A DNA stretch of 6,657 bases. It comes from an uncultured Clostridia bacterium (GTDB lineage: Bacteria > Bacillota > Clostridia > Oscillospirales > Ruminococcaceae). A program made the translations under genes and the position numbers. Positions 1-5,080 of the stretch are shown piece after piece; positions within the stretch are counted from its first letter, which is position 1; each line of letters starts with the position of its first letter. Under the pieces are notes generated by a model, which was not told the origin of the DNA, searched no databases, and worked only from the letters and a program-made list of their open reading frames with translations. The stretch covers positions 1 to 6,657 of the forward strand of contig CANCXY010000186.1 of the NCBI GenBank assembly GCA_947381875.1, written 5' to 3'.

Positions 1-45
1 CTGTCACACAATCAATTGTATATACAACTATTTATTTCCAGTCTA
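1..45. other. AT-rich junction that truncates purN (possible mobile-element or rearrangement edge)
   Basis: This edge segment has 13 G/C in 45 bases, against about 60% or more in the adjoining purN sequence. On the minus strand it follows the PurN Asp-Gly-Gly codons directly and supplies the premature TAG. It contains a perfect 12-nt palindrome, TTGTATATACAA (positions 16-27), and none of its three minus-strand frames continues PurN. The abrupt change in composition exactly where a conserved protein ends suggests the edge of an inserted element or a rearrangement. No transposase, integrase or recognisable terminal repeat is visible, so the kind of element cannot be named. Confidence 0.5.
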
Positions 46-510
46 CAGCAGCCCGCCGTCTGGAATTTCGTTCACAAGATGCACCGTCGCGCCCGTCACC
101 TTTACGCCCCGCGCCAGCGCCGCTTCATGTACTTTCAGGCCGTAGTATCCCGCGCCGCAAAAGCTGGGAATCAGGCTTGGGTGTACGTTCAGAATGCGGT
201 CGGGGTAGGCTTCGATCACCGCTTTGCCTAAGATGGAGAGGAACCCCGCCAGCACCACCACGTCGATTCCGTGCGCGCGCAGGGTTTCCAGCAGCGCGGC
301 ATCGTAATCTTCGGGCGCGGCATAGGCTTTGCGCGCCACAACACAGCCGGGCACGCCCGCTTTGGCCGCGCGCTCCAGCGCAAACACGCCCGGTTTTGAC
401 GCGACGACAAGCGCGATTTCCGTATGCGGGAACATACCCGCCTTTTGCGCGTCCAACAGCGCCTGTAAATTTGTGCCGCCGCCTGAGACAAGCACCGCCG
501 TTTTCAGCAT
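43..510 (-). CDS. purN: Phosphoribosylglycinamide formyltransferase PurN, 3'-truncated (155 aa)
   Basis: PurN transfers a formyl group from 10-formyl-THF to GAR to give FGAR, the third step of de novo purine synthesis, in the cytoplasm. Residues 1-155 show the phosphate-binding N-terminal loop VSGGGTN (8-14), the segment VVVLAGFLSILG (84-95), the catalytic Asn108 and His110 in NVHPSLIPSF, and the conserved VTGATVHLVNEIPDGG with Asp151. By family knowledge these match E. coli Asn106, His108 and Asp144. The family is usually about 190-215 aa; here the frame stops two codons after PDGG, so the C-terminal strand and helices are missing. The start ATG (510-508) lies inside the end of purM, with a 7-nt overlap and an AAGGAG site within the purM 3' end, so translation is probably coupled. 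The enzyme is likely weak or inactive unless another formyltransferase, such as PurT, substitutes. The identity is certain; function is doubtful. Confidence 0.9.
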   Translation of the reverse strand: MLKTAVLVSGGGTNLQALLDAQKAGMFPHTEIALVVASKPGVFALERAAKAGVPGCVVARKAYAAPEDYDAALLETLRAHGIDVVVLAGFLSILGKAVIEAYPDRILNVHPSLIPSFCGAGYYGLKVHEAALARGVKVTGATVHLVNEIPDGGLL

Positions 511-1541
511 AGTGTTACTCCTTTTTCTTCACTTTGTACAACCTCGCCCATGATATACGCTTCCTCCCCCGCGCCGCGCAGAACACGCACCGCCTCGTCC
601 GCCTGCGCGGCGGGCACGATTACAGCCATGCCCACGCCCATATTGAACGTGTTGTACATATCGCGTTCAGGGATATTGCCCGTCCCGGCAATCAGCGGGA
701 AGATGGGCGGCGTGCGCAGCGCCTTCTTTTCAATCTTCACGCCGCATCCCTCCGCCAGCGCGCGGGGGATATTTTCATAAAACCCGCCGCCGGTGATATG
801 GCTGATGGCGCACACGTCCACCTTTTCCAGCAGCGCCAGCACCGGCTTTACATAGATTTTCGTCGGCGTGAGCAGCGTTTCGCCCAGTGTCGCCGAAAGC
901 TCGTCATGGTACTGCCCCAGTGCCGCCGCGTCGACATGGAACACACGCCGCACCAGAGAAAAGCCGTTGGAATGCACGCCGCTGGAGGGCAGCGCGAGTA
1001 CCGCGTCGCCGGGGCGCATTTTCGTGTTGTCTAAGATTTTCGCCTTGTCCACCGCGCCGACGGCAAAGCCCGCTAAATCGTATTCGTCCTCCGGGTAAAA
1101 GCCCGGCATCTCCGCCGTCTCGCCGCCAATCAGCGCCGCGCCCGCCTGCACACATCCCTCGGCCACGCCCGCGACAATGGCGGCAATCTTTTCCGGCGTG
1201 TTTTTTCCGCACGCGATATAGTCTAAGAAGAACAGGGGCTTCGCGCCACAGGTGATGATGTCGTTGACGCACATTGCTACGCAGTCGATGCCCACGGTGT
1301 CATGCTTGTCCATCAGGAACGCGATTTTCAGCTTTGTGCCCACGCCGTCGGTGCCGGAGACGAGGACAGGGCGCGTCATGCCCGTTGTGTCCAGCTCGAA
1401 CAGGCCGCCGAAGCCGCCCAGCCCGCCAATGGCCCTCGCCGTCATGGTGCGGGCCACATGCTGTTTCATCAGCTCGACGGCCTTGTATCCTGCGGTGATG
1501 TCCACGCCCGCTTCCCTGTAGCTCTCGGAATAGCTTTTCAT
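504..1541 (-). CDS. purM: Phosphoribosylformylglycinamidine cyclo-ligase (AIR synthetase) PurM
   Basis: PurM uses ATP to cyclise FGAM to 5-aminoimidazole ribonucleotide (AIR), the fifth step of purine synthesis. The 345-aa product matches the usual family length (E. coli 345). Visible signatures are SYSESYREAGVDITAGYKAV at the N terminus, the AIRS N-domain nucleotide motif SGTDGVGTKLK (62-72), CVAMCVNDI (88-96), GGETAEMPG (139-147), the C-domain SGVHSNGFSLVRR (187-199) and SHITGGGFYENIPR (247-260). The start ATG at 1541 gives the full conserved N terminus; AAAGGCGGG upstream is a moderate ribosome binding site. It is separated from purF by 156 nt of repeats and overlaps purN by 7 nt (ATGCTGA). 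The gene appears intact. Confidence 0.97.
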   Translation of the reverse strand: MKSYSESYREAGVDITAGYKAVELMKQHVARTMTARAIGGLGGFGGLFELDTTGMTRPVLVSGTDGVGTKLKIAFLMDKHDTVGIDCVAMCVNDIITCGAKPLFFLDYIACGKNTPEKIAAIVAGVAEGCVQAGAALIGGETAEMPGFYPEDEYDLAGFAVGAVDKAKILDNTKMRPGDAVLALPSSGVHSNGFSLVRRVFHVDAAALGQYHDELSATLGETLLTPTKIYVKPVLALLEKVDVCAISHITGGGFYENIPRALAEGCGVKIEKKALRTPPIFPLIAGTGNIPERDMYNTFNMGVGMAVIVPAAQADEAVRVLRGAGEEAYIMGEVVQSEEKGVTLC

Positions 1542-1561
1542 ATGCTGCCCGCCTTTCAGCT

Positions 1562-1690
1562 TTTTCCAGTTTTCTTTCCCCGCCGAAAGGGCGGGAAAGA
1601 ACCGCCGGAAGTTTCCGTTTTTCCCCGCCCGGAGGACGGGAAAGAATCACCGGAAATTTCCAGTTTCCCCCGCCCGGAGGGCGGGAAAAC
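1562..1690. repeat. Three tandem GC-rich hairpin repeats in the purF-purM gap
   Basis: Three degenerate copies of a unit of about 45-49 nt start near 1564, 1613 and 1658. Each reads TTCC, a short T-rich stretch, CCCCGCC, a 3-6 nt loop, GGGCGGGAAA or GGACGGGAAA, and, in the first two, an ACCGGAA-like tail. The third copy folds best, with CCCGCCC and GGGCGGG around a GGA loop; the first two have a bulge or mismatch. The array fills most of the 156-nt gap inside the operon, so it is transcribed with purF and purM. No T-run follows on the minus strand, so it is not an ordinary terminator. It resembles the CCCCGCC/GGCGGGG hairpins elsewhere in the window. Confidence 0.75.
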
Positions 1691-1697
1691 CAATCAT

Positions 1698-3146
1698 TCA
1701 ATCGTTCGCATTTTCGGAAATTTTATGCTCAAACTTGCTTTTTTCCGTGCGCGCGGGCTTCGGGATGGGGTATTCCCCCGTGAAACAGCCCGTACACAGC
1801 CCGCAGGTGCAGCCCTCGGCGATTTTCTTCACGCCCTCGACGCTCAGGAAGCCCAGGCTGTCCACGCCCAGAATCTCCCGCATTTCCTCCAACGTATGGT
1901 TCGCGGCGATGAGGTCCTTCCGGCTGTCGATATCCACGCCAAAATAGCAAGGGTATAGGAACTCCGGCGCGGAGGAGAGGAAGTGTACCTCCGTCGCGCC
2001 CGCGTCGCGCAGCATCTGGACCACCTGCTTGGACGTGGTGCCGCGCACGATGGAGTCATCCACCAGCACCACGCGCTTGCCCTTGACGGTATCGGCGATG
2101 GGGTTCAGCTTGATATGCACGGTATTTTCCCGCAGGCGCTGGTCCGGCTGGATGAACGTGCGGCCAATATATTTGTTTTTCAAAAAGCCGATGCCGTAGG
2201 GGATGCCGCTCTGCTGTGCATACCCCAGCGCGGCGTCCAGGCCGGAATCCGGCGCGCCAATCACAACGTCGGCCTGCACCGGGTGTTCCAATGCCAGCAG
2301 CGCCCCGGCGCGGCGGCGCGCGCGGTGTACGGAAGCGCCGTCCACAATGGAGTCCGGGCGGGCGATATAGACGTACTCAAACACGCACAGCCCGCCTTTC
2401 TGGCCGCAGTGCGTGCGGATGGAGCGGCAGCCGTCCTCGTCAAATACCACAATCTCGCCCGGCTCCACGTCGCGCACGAACTCGCCGCCCGCCGCCACAA
2501 TGGCGCAGCTTTCGCTTGCGATTACATCGCTCTCGCCAATCTTCCCGATGCACAGGGGACGGAACCCCTGCGGGTCGCGCACGGCAATGAGCTTGCGCGG
2601 GCTCATCAACACCAGCGAATAGGCTCCTTTGAGCTTGGGCATGGCCTGTTCGACGGCGCTTTCAATGCTGCCCGCGTGCAGGCGCTCGCGCGTGATGGCA
2701 TAGGCAATTACCTCGGTATCGGAGGTAGAGTGGAAAATCGCGCCGGACAGCTCAAATTCATCGCGCAGCTCGGCGGAATTGGTCAGGTTGCCGTTATGGG
2801 CCAACGCCATCGGCCCTTTGATATGGCGGATGACAAACGGCTGTGCGTTCGCGCGCACGGGCGTACCCGTGGTGGCGTAGCGACAGTGCGCCACACACAT
2901 ATTGCCGCGCGGCATCGCTTCCAGCGCCGACTTGGTGAATACTTCGCTCACAAGCCCCAATTCACGGCGCTTATAGAAGATGCCGTCGTCGTTCACGGCA
3001 ATGCCGCAGCTCTCCTGTCCGCGGTGCTGCAACGCGTACAGACCGTAATAGGCGGCGGCCACTACATCCAAATCATCTTCACGGCGGAACACGCCGAATA
3101 CGCCGCATTCCTCATGCAGCTTTTCGCCGAATATTTCTTCTCCCAT
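1698..3146 (-). CDS. purF: Amidophosphoribosyltransferase PurF, Fe-S/propeptide type
   Basis: PurF makes 5-phosphoribosylamine from PRPP and glutamine, the committed step of purine synthesis. The 482-aa product has a 13-residue propeptide followed by the Ntn-type catalytic Cys14 (EECGVFGVF). The class II glutaminase domain follows, with HRGQESCGIA (41-50), HCRYATTG (87-94), AHNGNLTN (116-123) and STSDTEV (140-146). The phosphoribosyltransferase domain carries the PRPP loop VLVDDSIVRGTT (360-371). Cys254, Cys400, Cys451 and Cys454 line up with the four [4Fe-4S] ligands of the Bacillus subtilis enzyme, so this is the B. subtilis type, expected to be oxygen-labile and matured by propeptide cleavage. 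Feedback inhibition by purine nucleotides is typical of the family. The gene starts 6 nt after purC, whose last codons carry a G-rich ribosome binding site. It appears intact. Confidence 0.98.
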   Translation of the reverse strand: MGEEIFGEKLHEECGVFGVFRREDDLDVVAAAYYGLYALQHRGQESCGIAVNDDGIFYKRRELGLVSEVFTKSALEAMPRGNMCVAHCRYATTGTPVRANAQPFVIRHIKGPMALAHNGNLTNSAELRDEFELSGAIFHSTSDTEVIAYAITRERLHAGSIESAVEQAMPKLKGAYSLVLMSPRKLIAVRDPQGFRPLCIGKIGESDVIASESCAIVAAGGEFVRDVEPGEIVVFDEDGCRSIRTHCGQKGGLCVFEYVYIARPDSIVDGASVHRARRRAGALLALEHPVQADVVIGAPDSGLDAALGYAQQSGIPYGIGFLKNKYIGRTFIQPDQRLRENTVHIKLNPIADTVKGKRVVLVDDSIVRGTTSKQVVQMLRDAGATEVHFLSSAPEFLYPCYFGVDIDSRKDLIAANHTLEEMREILGVDSLGFLSVEGVKKIAEGCTCGLCTGCFTGEYPIPKPARTEKSKFEHKISENAND

Positions 3147-3152
3147 GCGTTT

Positions 3153-3863
3153 TTATTCCCCCAGTAAACGGTGTAAAACTTCCTGATACGCGGCCTCCTC
3201 GCCGCCTAAATCGCGGCGGAACAGGTCCTTGTCCAGGTGCGCGTTTGTTTCCGCGTCCCAGAAGCGGCAGGTATCGGGGCTGATTTCATCGGCCAGTACA
3301 ATGGTACCGTCGGCCAGGCGGCCAAATTCCAGCTTGAAATCGACCAGGCGGATACGGAAGTTCAGCAGATATTCACTCAACACCTCGTTGACGCGGAAGG
3401 CATATTTTGTGATGGTATCGATCTCCTCCTGCGTCGCCAAACCAAGTGCGCGGGCGTGGTAGCTGTTGATGAGCGGGTCGTGGTACTCGTCGTTCTTATA
3501 GCTGAACTCAATCGTGGGAATCTTCAACACAGTACCTTCAGGCACACCCAGGCGCTTGGTGAAGCTGCCCGCCGCGATATTGCGGATAATCACTTCCAGC
3601 GGCACGATCTCCACCTTTTTTACCAGCGTTTCGCGCTCGGAAAGCTCCTTCACCAGATGCGAGGGCACGCCCTTTTCGGCCAGCATCGCCATCAGCGCGT
3701 TGGAAAGGCGGTTGTTCACAACGCCCTTGCCCCGGATCGTACCTTTCTTCGCGCCGTCCCCGGCAGTGGCGTCGTCCTTGTAATCGACAATCACCAGATT
3801 GGGGTCGTCGGTAGCAAATACCTTCTTGGCCTTGCCTTCATACAACTGTTCCCGTTTTTCCAT
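3153..3863 (-). CDS. purC: Phosphoribosylaminoimidazole-succinocarboxamide synthase PurC (SAICAR synthetase)
   Basis: PurC joins CAIR and aspartate with ATP to form SAICAR, acting directly after PurE. The 236-aa product is the normal length for the single-domain bacterial form. Signatures are QLYEGKAKKVF (6-16) for nucleotide binding, the basic VVNNRLSNALM (48-58), EVIIRNIAAGSF (90-101), VDFKLEFG (174-181), LADEISPDTCRFWD (190-203) and DKDLFRRDLG (211-220). The ATG is fixed by a very good AGGAGG (3873-3878) 9 nt upstream. A repeat-filled 231-nt gap separates it from purE, and purF follows after 6 nt. I see no convincing separate promoter in the gap, so it is probably transcribed from the purE promoter. 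It appears intact. Confidence 0.97.
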   Translation of the reverse strand: MEKREQLYEGKAKKVFATDDPNLVIVDYKDDATAGDGAKKGTIRGKGVVNNRLSNALMAMLAEKGVPSHLVKELSERETLVKKVEIVPLEVIIRNIAAGSFTKRLGVPEGTVLKIPTIEFSYKNDEYHDPLINSYHARALGLATQEEIDTITKYAFRVNEVLSEYLLNFRIRLVDFKLEFGRLADGTIVLADEISPDTCRFWDAETNAHLDKDLFRRDLGGEEAAYQEVLHRLLGE

Positions 3864-3872
3864 GTTCCAAAA

Positions 3873-3878
3873 CCTCCT
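3873..3878 (-). promoter_or_regulatory. Strong Shine-Dalgarno site of purC
   Basis: The minus strand reads AGGAGG 9 nt before the purC ATG. It is the best ribosome binding site in the operon, fixes the start, and restores initiation after the long repeat-filled gap. Confidence 0.85.
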
Positions 3879-3901
3879 GAATCAAAATACTTCCCTTTTT
3901 G

Positions 3902-3958
3902 GGGAGTGTCTACATCGCGGAGCTATTGGCCGTGTATTTCCCCGCATCGGACACTCCC
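3902..3958. repeat. Inverted repeat with embedded GGAAATACAC element in the purE-purC gap
   Basis: GGGAGTGTC (3902-3910) and GACACTCCC (3950-3958) are perfect 9-nt complements. Inside them, GCGG on the minus strand (plus 3943-3946) can pair with CCGC (plus 3916-3919) to give a two-tier stem. The interior, read on the minus strand, is GCGGGGAAATACACGG, then CAATAG, then TCCGCGAT. The same string order occurs on the plus strand at 5932-5960. No T-run follows, so it is a structured repeat in the purine transcript rather than an evident terminator. Confidence 0.6.
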
Positions 3959-3961
3959 TCT

Positions 3962-3988
3962 TTTGTCCCCGCCCGCGCGGGAAACAAA
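3962..3988. repeat. Small hairpin of the CCCCGC/GCGGG family
   Basis: TTTGT and ACAAA form an outer 5-bp stem. CCCGC (3968-3972) and GCGGG (3977-3981) form an inner 5-bp stem with loop CCGC, and a small bulge lies between them. It lies between the two larger repeats of the purE-purC gap and resembles the CCCCGC hairpins at 4641-4655 and 5909-5945. Confidence 0.5.
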
Positions 3989-4013
3989 GCGGCCAACCTT
4001 CTTACATGTATAA

Positions 4014-4091
4014 GATGGGTTTCCAAAGGGGCTGCGCCCCTTTGGCGGAGTCCAGAGGCAGCGCCTCTGGCAGGTCCGGGCAGCGCCCGGA
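4014..4091 (+). repeat. Three-hairpin repeat module, copy 1
   Basis: After a GATGGGTTT lead come three perfect hairpins: 4023-4045 (10-bp stem on CCAAAGGGG/CCCCTTTGG, loop TGC), 4052-4070 (8-bp stem CCAGAGGC/GCCTCTGG, loop AGC) and 4075-4091 (7-bp stem TCCGGGC/GCCCGGA, loop AGC). The fixed spacer CGGAGT lies between the first two. The last hairpin ends 3 nt from the purE stop codon, so the whole module is transcribed in the purE-purC mRNA. The same module occurs in opposite orientation at 5715-5820 and begins again at 6633. Strand refers to the orientation that starts with GATGGG. Confidence 0.85.
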
Positions 4092-4094
4092 GGT

Positions 4095-4604
4095 TCAGCG
4101 CATCGCTTCGGCTTCGGCGTAAACGGCGGCGTCCTTCTGGCGGACGGCGTCGGCCATAGCACAGCGGTCGTCGGCGAGGCGCTGAGCGAGCGCGGGGTCG
4201 GAGAGGGCGAGGATCTGGGCGGCGAGGACGGCGGCGTTTTTTGCGCCGTTGAGCGCCACCGTGGCGACGGGGATGCCGCTGGGCATCTGGACGGTGGAGA
4301 GCAGCGCGTCCAGGCCGTCCGCCGCGCCGCCTTTGAGGGGCACGCCTATGACGGGCAGCGTCGTTTGGGCCGCGAGCGCGCCCGCTAAATGGGCCGCCAT
4401 GCCGGCGGCGGCGATCAGGACGCCGAAACCGTTTTCTGACGCGCTTTTTGCGAACGCGGCAGCCTCGCCCGGTGTGCGGTGCGCGCTCATGATGTGTACC
4501 TCACACGGGATCTGCCAGCTTTTAAGCTGTGCCGCCGCCGCTTTCATCACGGGCCAGTCGCTGTCGGAACCCATGATGATGCCAACCTTTTTGCTTTGTG
4601 TCAT
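4095..4604 (-). CDS. purE: N5-carboxyaminoimidazole ribonucleotide mutase PurE (class I)
   Basis: PurE produces CAIR, the substrate of the next gene's product, PurC. The 169-aa length is typical. Visible motifs are the phosphate loop GIIMGSDSDW (8-17), SAHRTP with the catalytic-type His42 (40-45), AAAGMAAHLAG (65-75), GVPLKGGAADGLDALLSTVQ (87-106) and MPSGIPVATVA (107-117). SAHRTP marks class I, the N5-CAIR mutase that normally works with PurK; class II enzymes have SAHK. No purK lies next to it, so N5-CAIR must come from a distant purK, or the enzyme uses AIR and high CO2. The start has AAGGAG 9 nt upstream. It is the first structural gene of the operon, behind a structured leader of about 250 nt. 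Confidence 0.97.
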   Translation of the reverse strand: MTQSKKVGIIMGSDSDWPVMKAAAAQLKSWQIPCEVHIMSAHRTPGEAAAFAKSASENGFGVLIAAAGMAAHLAGALAAQTTLPVIGVPLKGGAADGLDALLSTVQMPSGIPVATVALNGAKNAAVLAAQILALSDPALAQRLADDRCAMADAVRQKDAAVYAEAEAMR

Positions 4605-4640
4605 TGGCTTTTACTCCTTATAATATACTGTGTCTTTTGT

Positions 4641-4679
4641 CCCCCGCAGGCGGGGAAATACACAAAGCCCTTTGCTTTG
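4641..4679 (-). promoter_or_regulatory. Two leader hairpins just upstream of purE
   Basis: On the minus strand, CAAAGC and GCTTTG (plus 4663-4679) form a 6-bp stem with a 5-nt loop. Directly after it, CCCCG and CGGGG (plus 4642-4655) form a second stem with a 4-nt loop. The segment 4649-4663 is a copy of the GGCGGGGAAATACAC repeat. The AAGGAG ribosome binding site of purE follows in a short A/T-rich stretch. There is no T-run after the hairpins. They may be repeat debris or mRNA-stabilising structure. Confidence 0.5.
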
Positions 4680-4697
4680 GTTCTCCATGCGCCCCAC

Positions 4698-4732
4698 AAA
4701 AAAGGGGCCGTGATGCACCTACACCACGACCC
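4698..4732 (-). terminator. Terminator-like hairpin in the purE leader (candidate attenuator)
   Basis: On the minus strand GGGTCGTGGTG (plus 4732-4722) pairs over 11 bp, with two G-U wobbles, with CATCACGGCCC (4715-4705) around the 6-nt loop TAGGTG. It is followed by C and six T residues (4703-4698). This is a textbook intrinsic-terminator layout lying about 94 nt before the purE start and inside its leader. The stop codon TAG of the 31-codon leader ORF forms the first three loop bases. The 3' arm could instead pair through GCCCC with GGGGC just downstream or with GGGGC within the leader ORF, which would break the terminator. The signal that controls it is unknown. Confidence 0.6.
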
Positions 4733-4814
4733 ACGGCGATACTATCTCCAGGAAAGCGCGTCTGCGTACACTTTGCCCCGCAAGAACTGTATGCGGTGGA
4801 TAAGCATAACGCAT
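4719..4814 (-). CDS. Short leader ORF (31 codons) upstream of purE, possible leader peptide
   Basis: An ATG at 4814 follows AAGGAGG (core plus 4825-4830) with 10-nt spacing and lies about 40 nt after the predicted transcription start. The frame encodes a 31-residue peptide starting MRYAYPPHTVLAGQ, with a basic patch VRRRAF (16-21) and a hydrophobic end IVSPWVVV. It stops at TAG (4721-4719) in the loop of the terminator-like hairpin. No family is recognised and there is no run of one amino acid that would indicate amino-acid attenuation. Signs for translation are the good Shine-Dalgarno sequence and its position between promoter and terminator; against it are the short length and the chance of a fortuitous frame. 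A ribosome stopping at this TAG would occlude the hairpin and favour read-through into purE. Confidence 0.35.
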   Translation of the reverse strand: MRYAYPPHTVLAGQSVRRRAFLEIVSPWVVV

Positions 4815-4861
4815 CCGGGATACGCCTCCTTCAAAAACGACAATCAAAAGGGGACATCTTT

Positions 4862-4890
4862 ATATTACTAAATTTACGCAATAAAAGCAA
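4862..4890 (-). promoter_or_regulatory. Probable sigma-A-type promoter of the pur operon
   Basis: On the minus strand TTGCTT (plus 4885-4890) and TAATAT (plus 4862-4867) are separated by exactly 17 nt in a locally AT-rich stretch. Transcription would begin near 4855, giving a leader of about 250 nt before purE. It is the best -35/-10 pair seen between the DUF1836 terminator and purE. No PurR-box-like operator was recognised nearby. Confidence 0.7.
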
Positions 4891-5031
4891 TCGGTTTTTG
4901 CTTTTTGCGTGCATTTTTAGAAGAACAGCCAGAAAAGGCCGGTTTTTTAGAGGTTTTTTTGGGCTATTACGCATACCGACAAAAGGGCTGCCCCTCGATT
5001 TTCTCTTTTTCGACAGACTGCAACGCAGCGG
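4891..5031. other. Intergenic spacer upstream of the pur promoter, no gene seen
   Basis: This AT-richer stretch has several A/T homopolymer runs (up to seven) and only weak small inverted repeats, such as CTGC/GCAG near 5020. Open frames crossing it on the plus strand have no recognisable motifs or ribosome binding site. It probably serves as spacer or upstream promoter sequence. Confidence 0.5.
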
Positions 5032-5070
5032 AAAAAACGCGGGGCTGTATATATGGTACGCCGCCCCCGC
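5032..5070 (-). terminator. Intrinsic terminator of the DUF1836 gene
   Basis: Eleven nucleotides after the DUF1836 stop codon, the minus strand has GCGGGGGC (plus 5070-5063), a 17-nt loop that may pair partly through GTA/TAC, then GCCCCGC (plus 5045-5039) and six T residues (plus 5037-5032). The stem has one bulged G. Hairpin plus T6 directly after the gene supports termination and separates this gene from the pur operon. Confidence 0.7.
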
Positions 5071-5080
5071 CTTTGCGCGG

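Noticed and set aside
1..45. 5' end of a group II intron (GTGTGACAG at the minus-strand end)
   Set aside because: GTGTG resembles a GUGYG intron start, but about 30 nt of non-purN sequence separates it from the gene and no domain V or reverse transcriptase is in view.
1983..3167. Long open frame on the plus strand opposite purF (394 codons)
   Set aside because: It is fully antisense to a canonical purF, has no recognisable domain, and long antisense frames are common in G+C-rich coding sequence.
4014..4091. CRISPR array or tandem repeat with spacers
   Set aside because: The repeats are different adjacent palindromes with very short spacers, not identical direct repeats with unique spacers, and no cas gene is present.
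4700..4735. GGGTCGTG in the purE leader as the start of a ZTP (pfl) riboswitch, a known purine/folate leader
   Set aside because: Only the first bases resemble the motif. The expected following segment (CTGGCG...) and the conserved 3' CCGCCTGGGC are missing; the CCCCGCC near 4650 belongs to the repeat family.
4605..4860. Guanine/adenine, PRPP (ykkC-type) or THF riboswitch upstream of purE
   Set aside because: I found no purine-aptamer loop sequences, no ykkC-like conserved elements and no THF-type core. A covariance-model search would be decisive.
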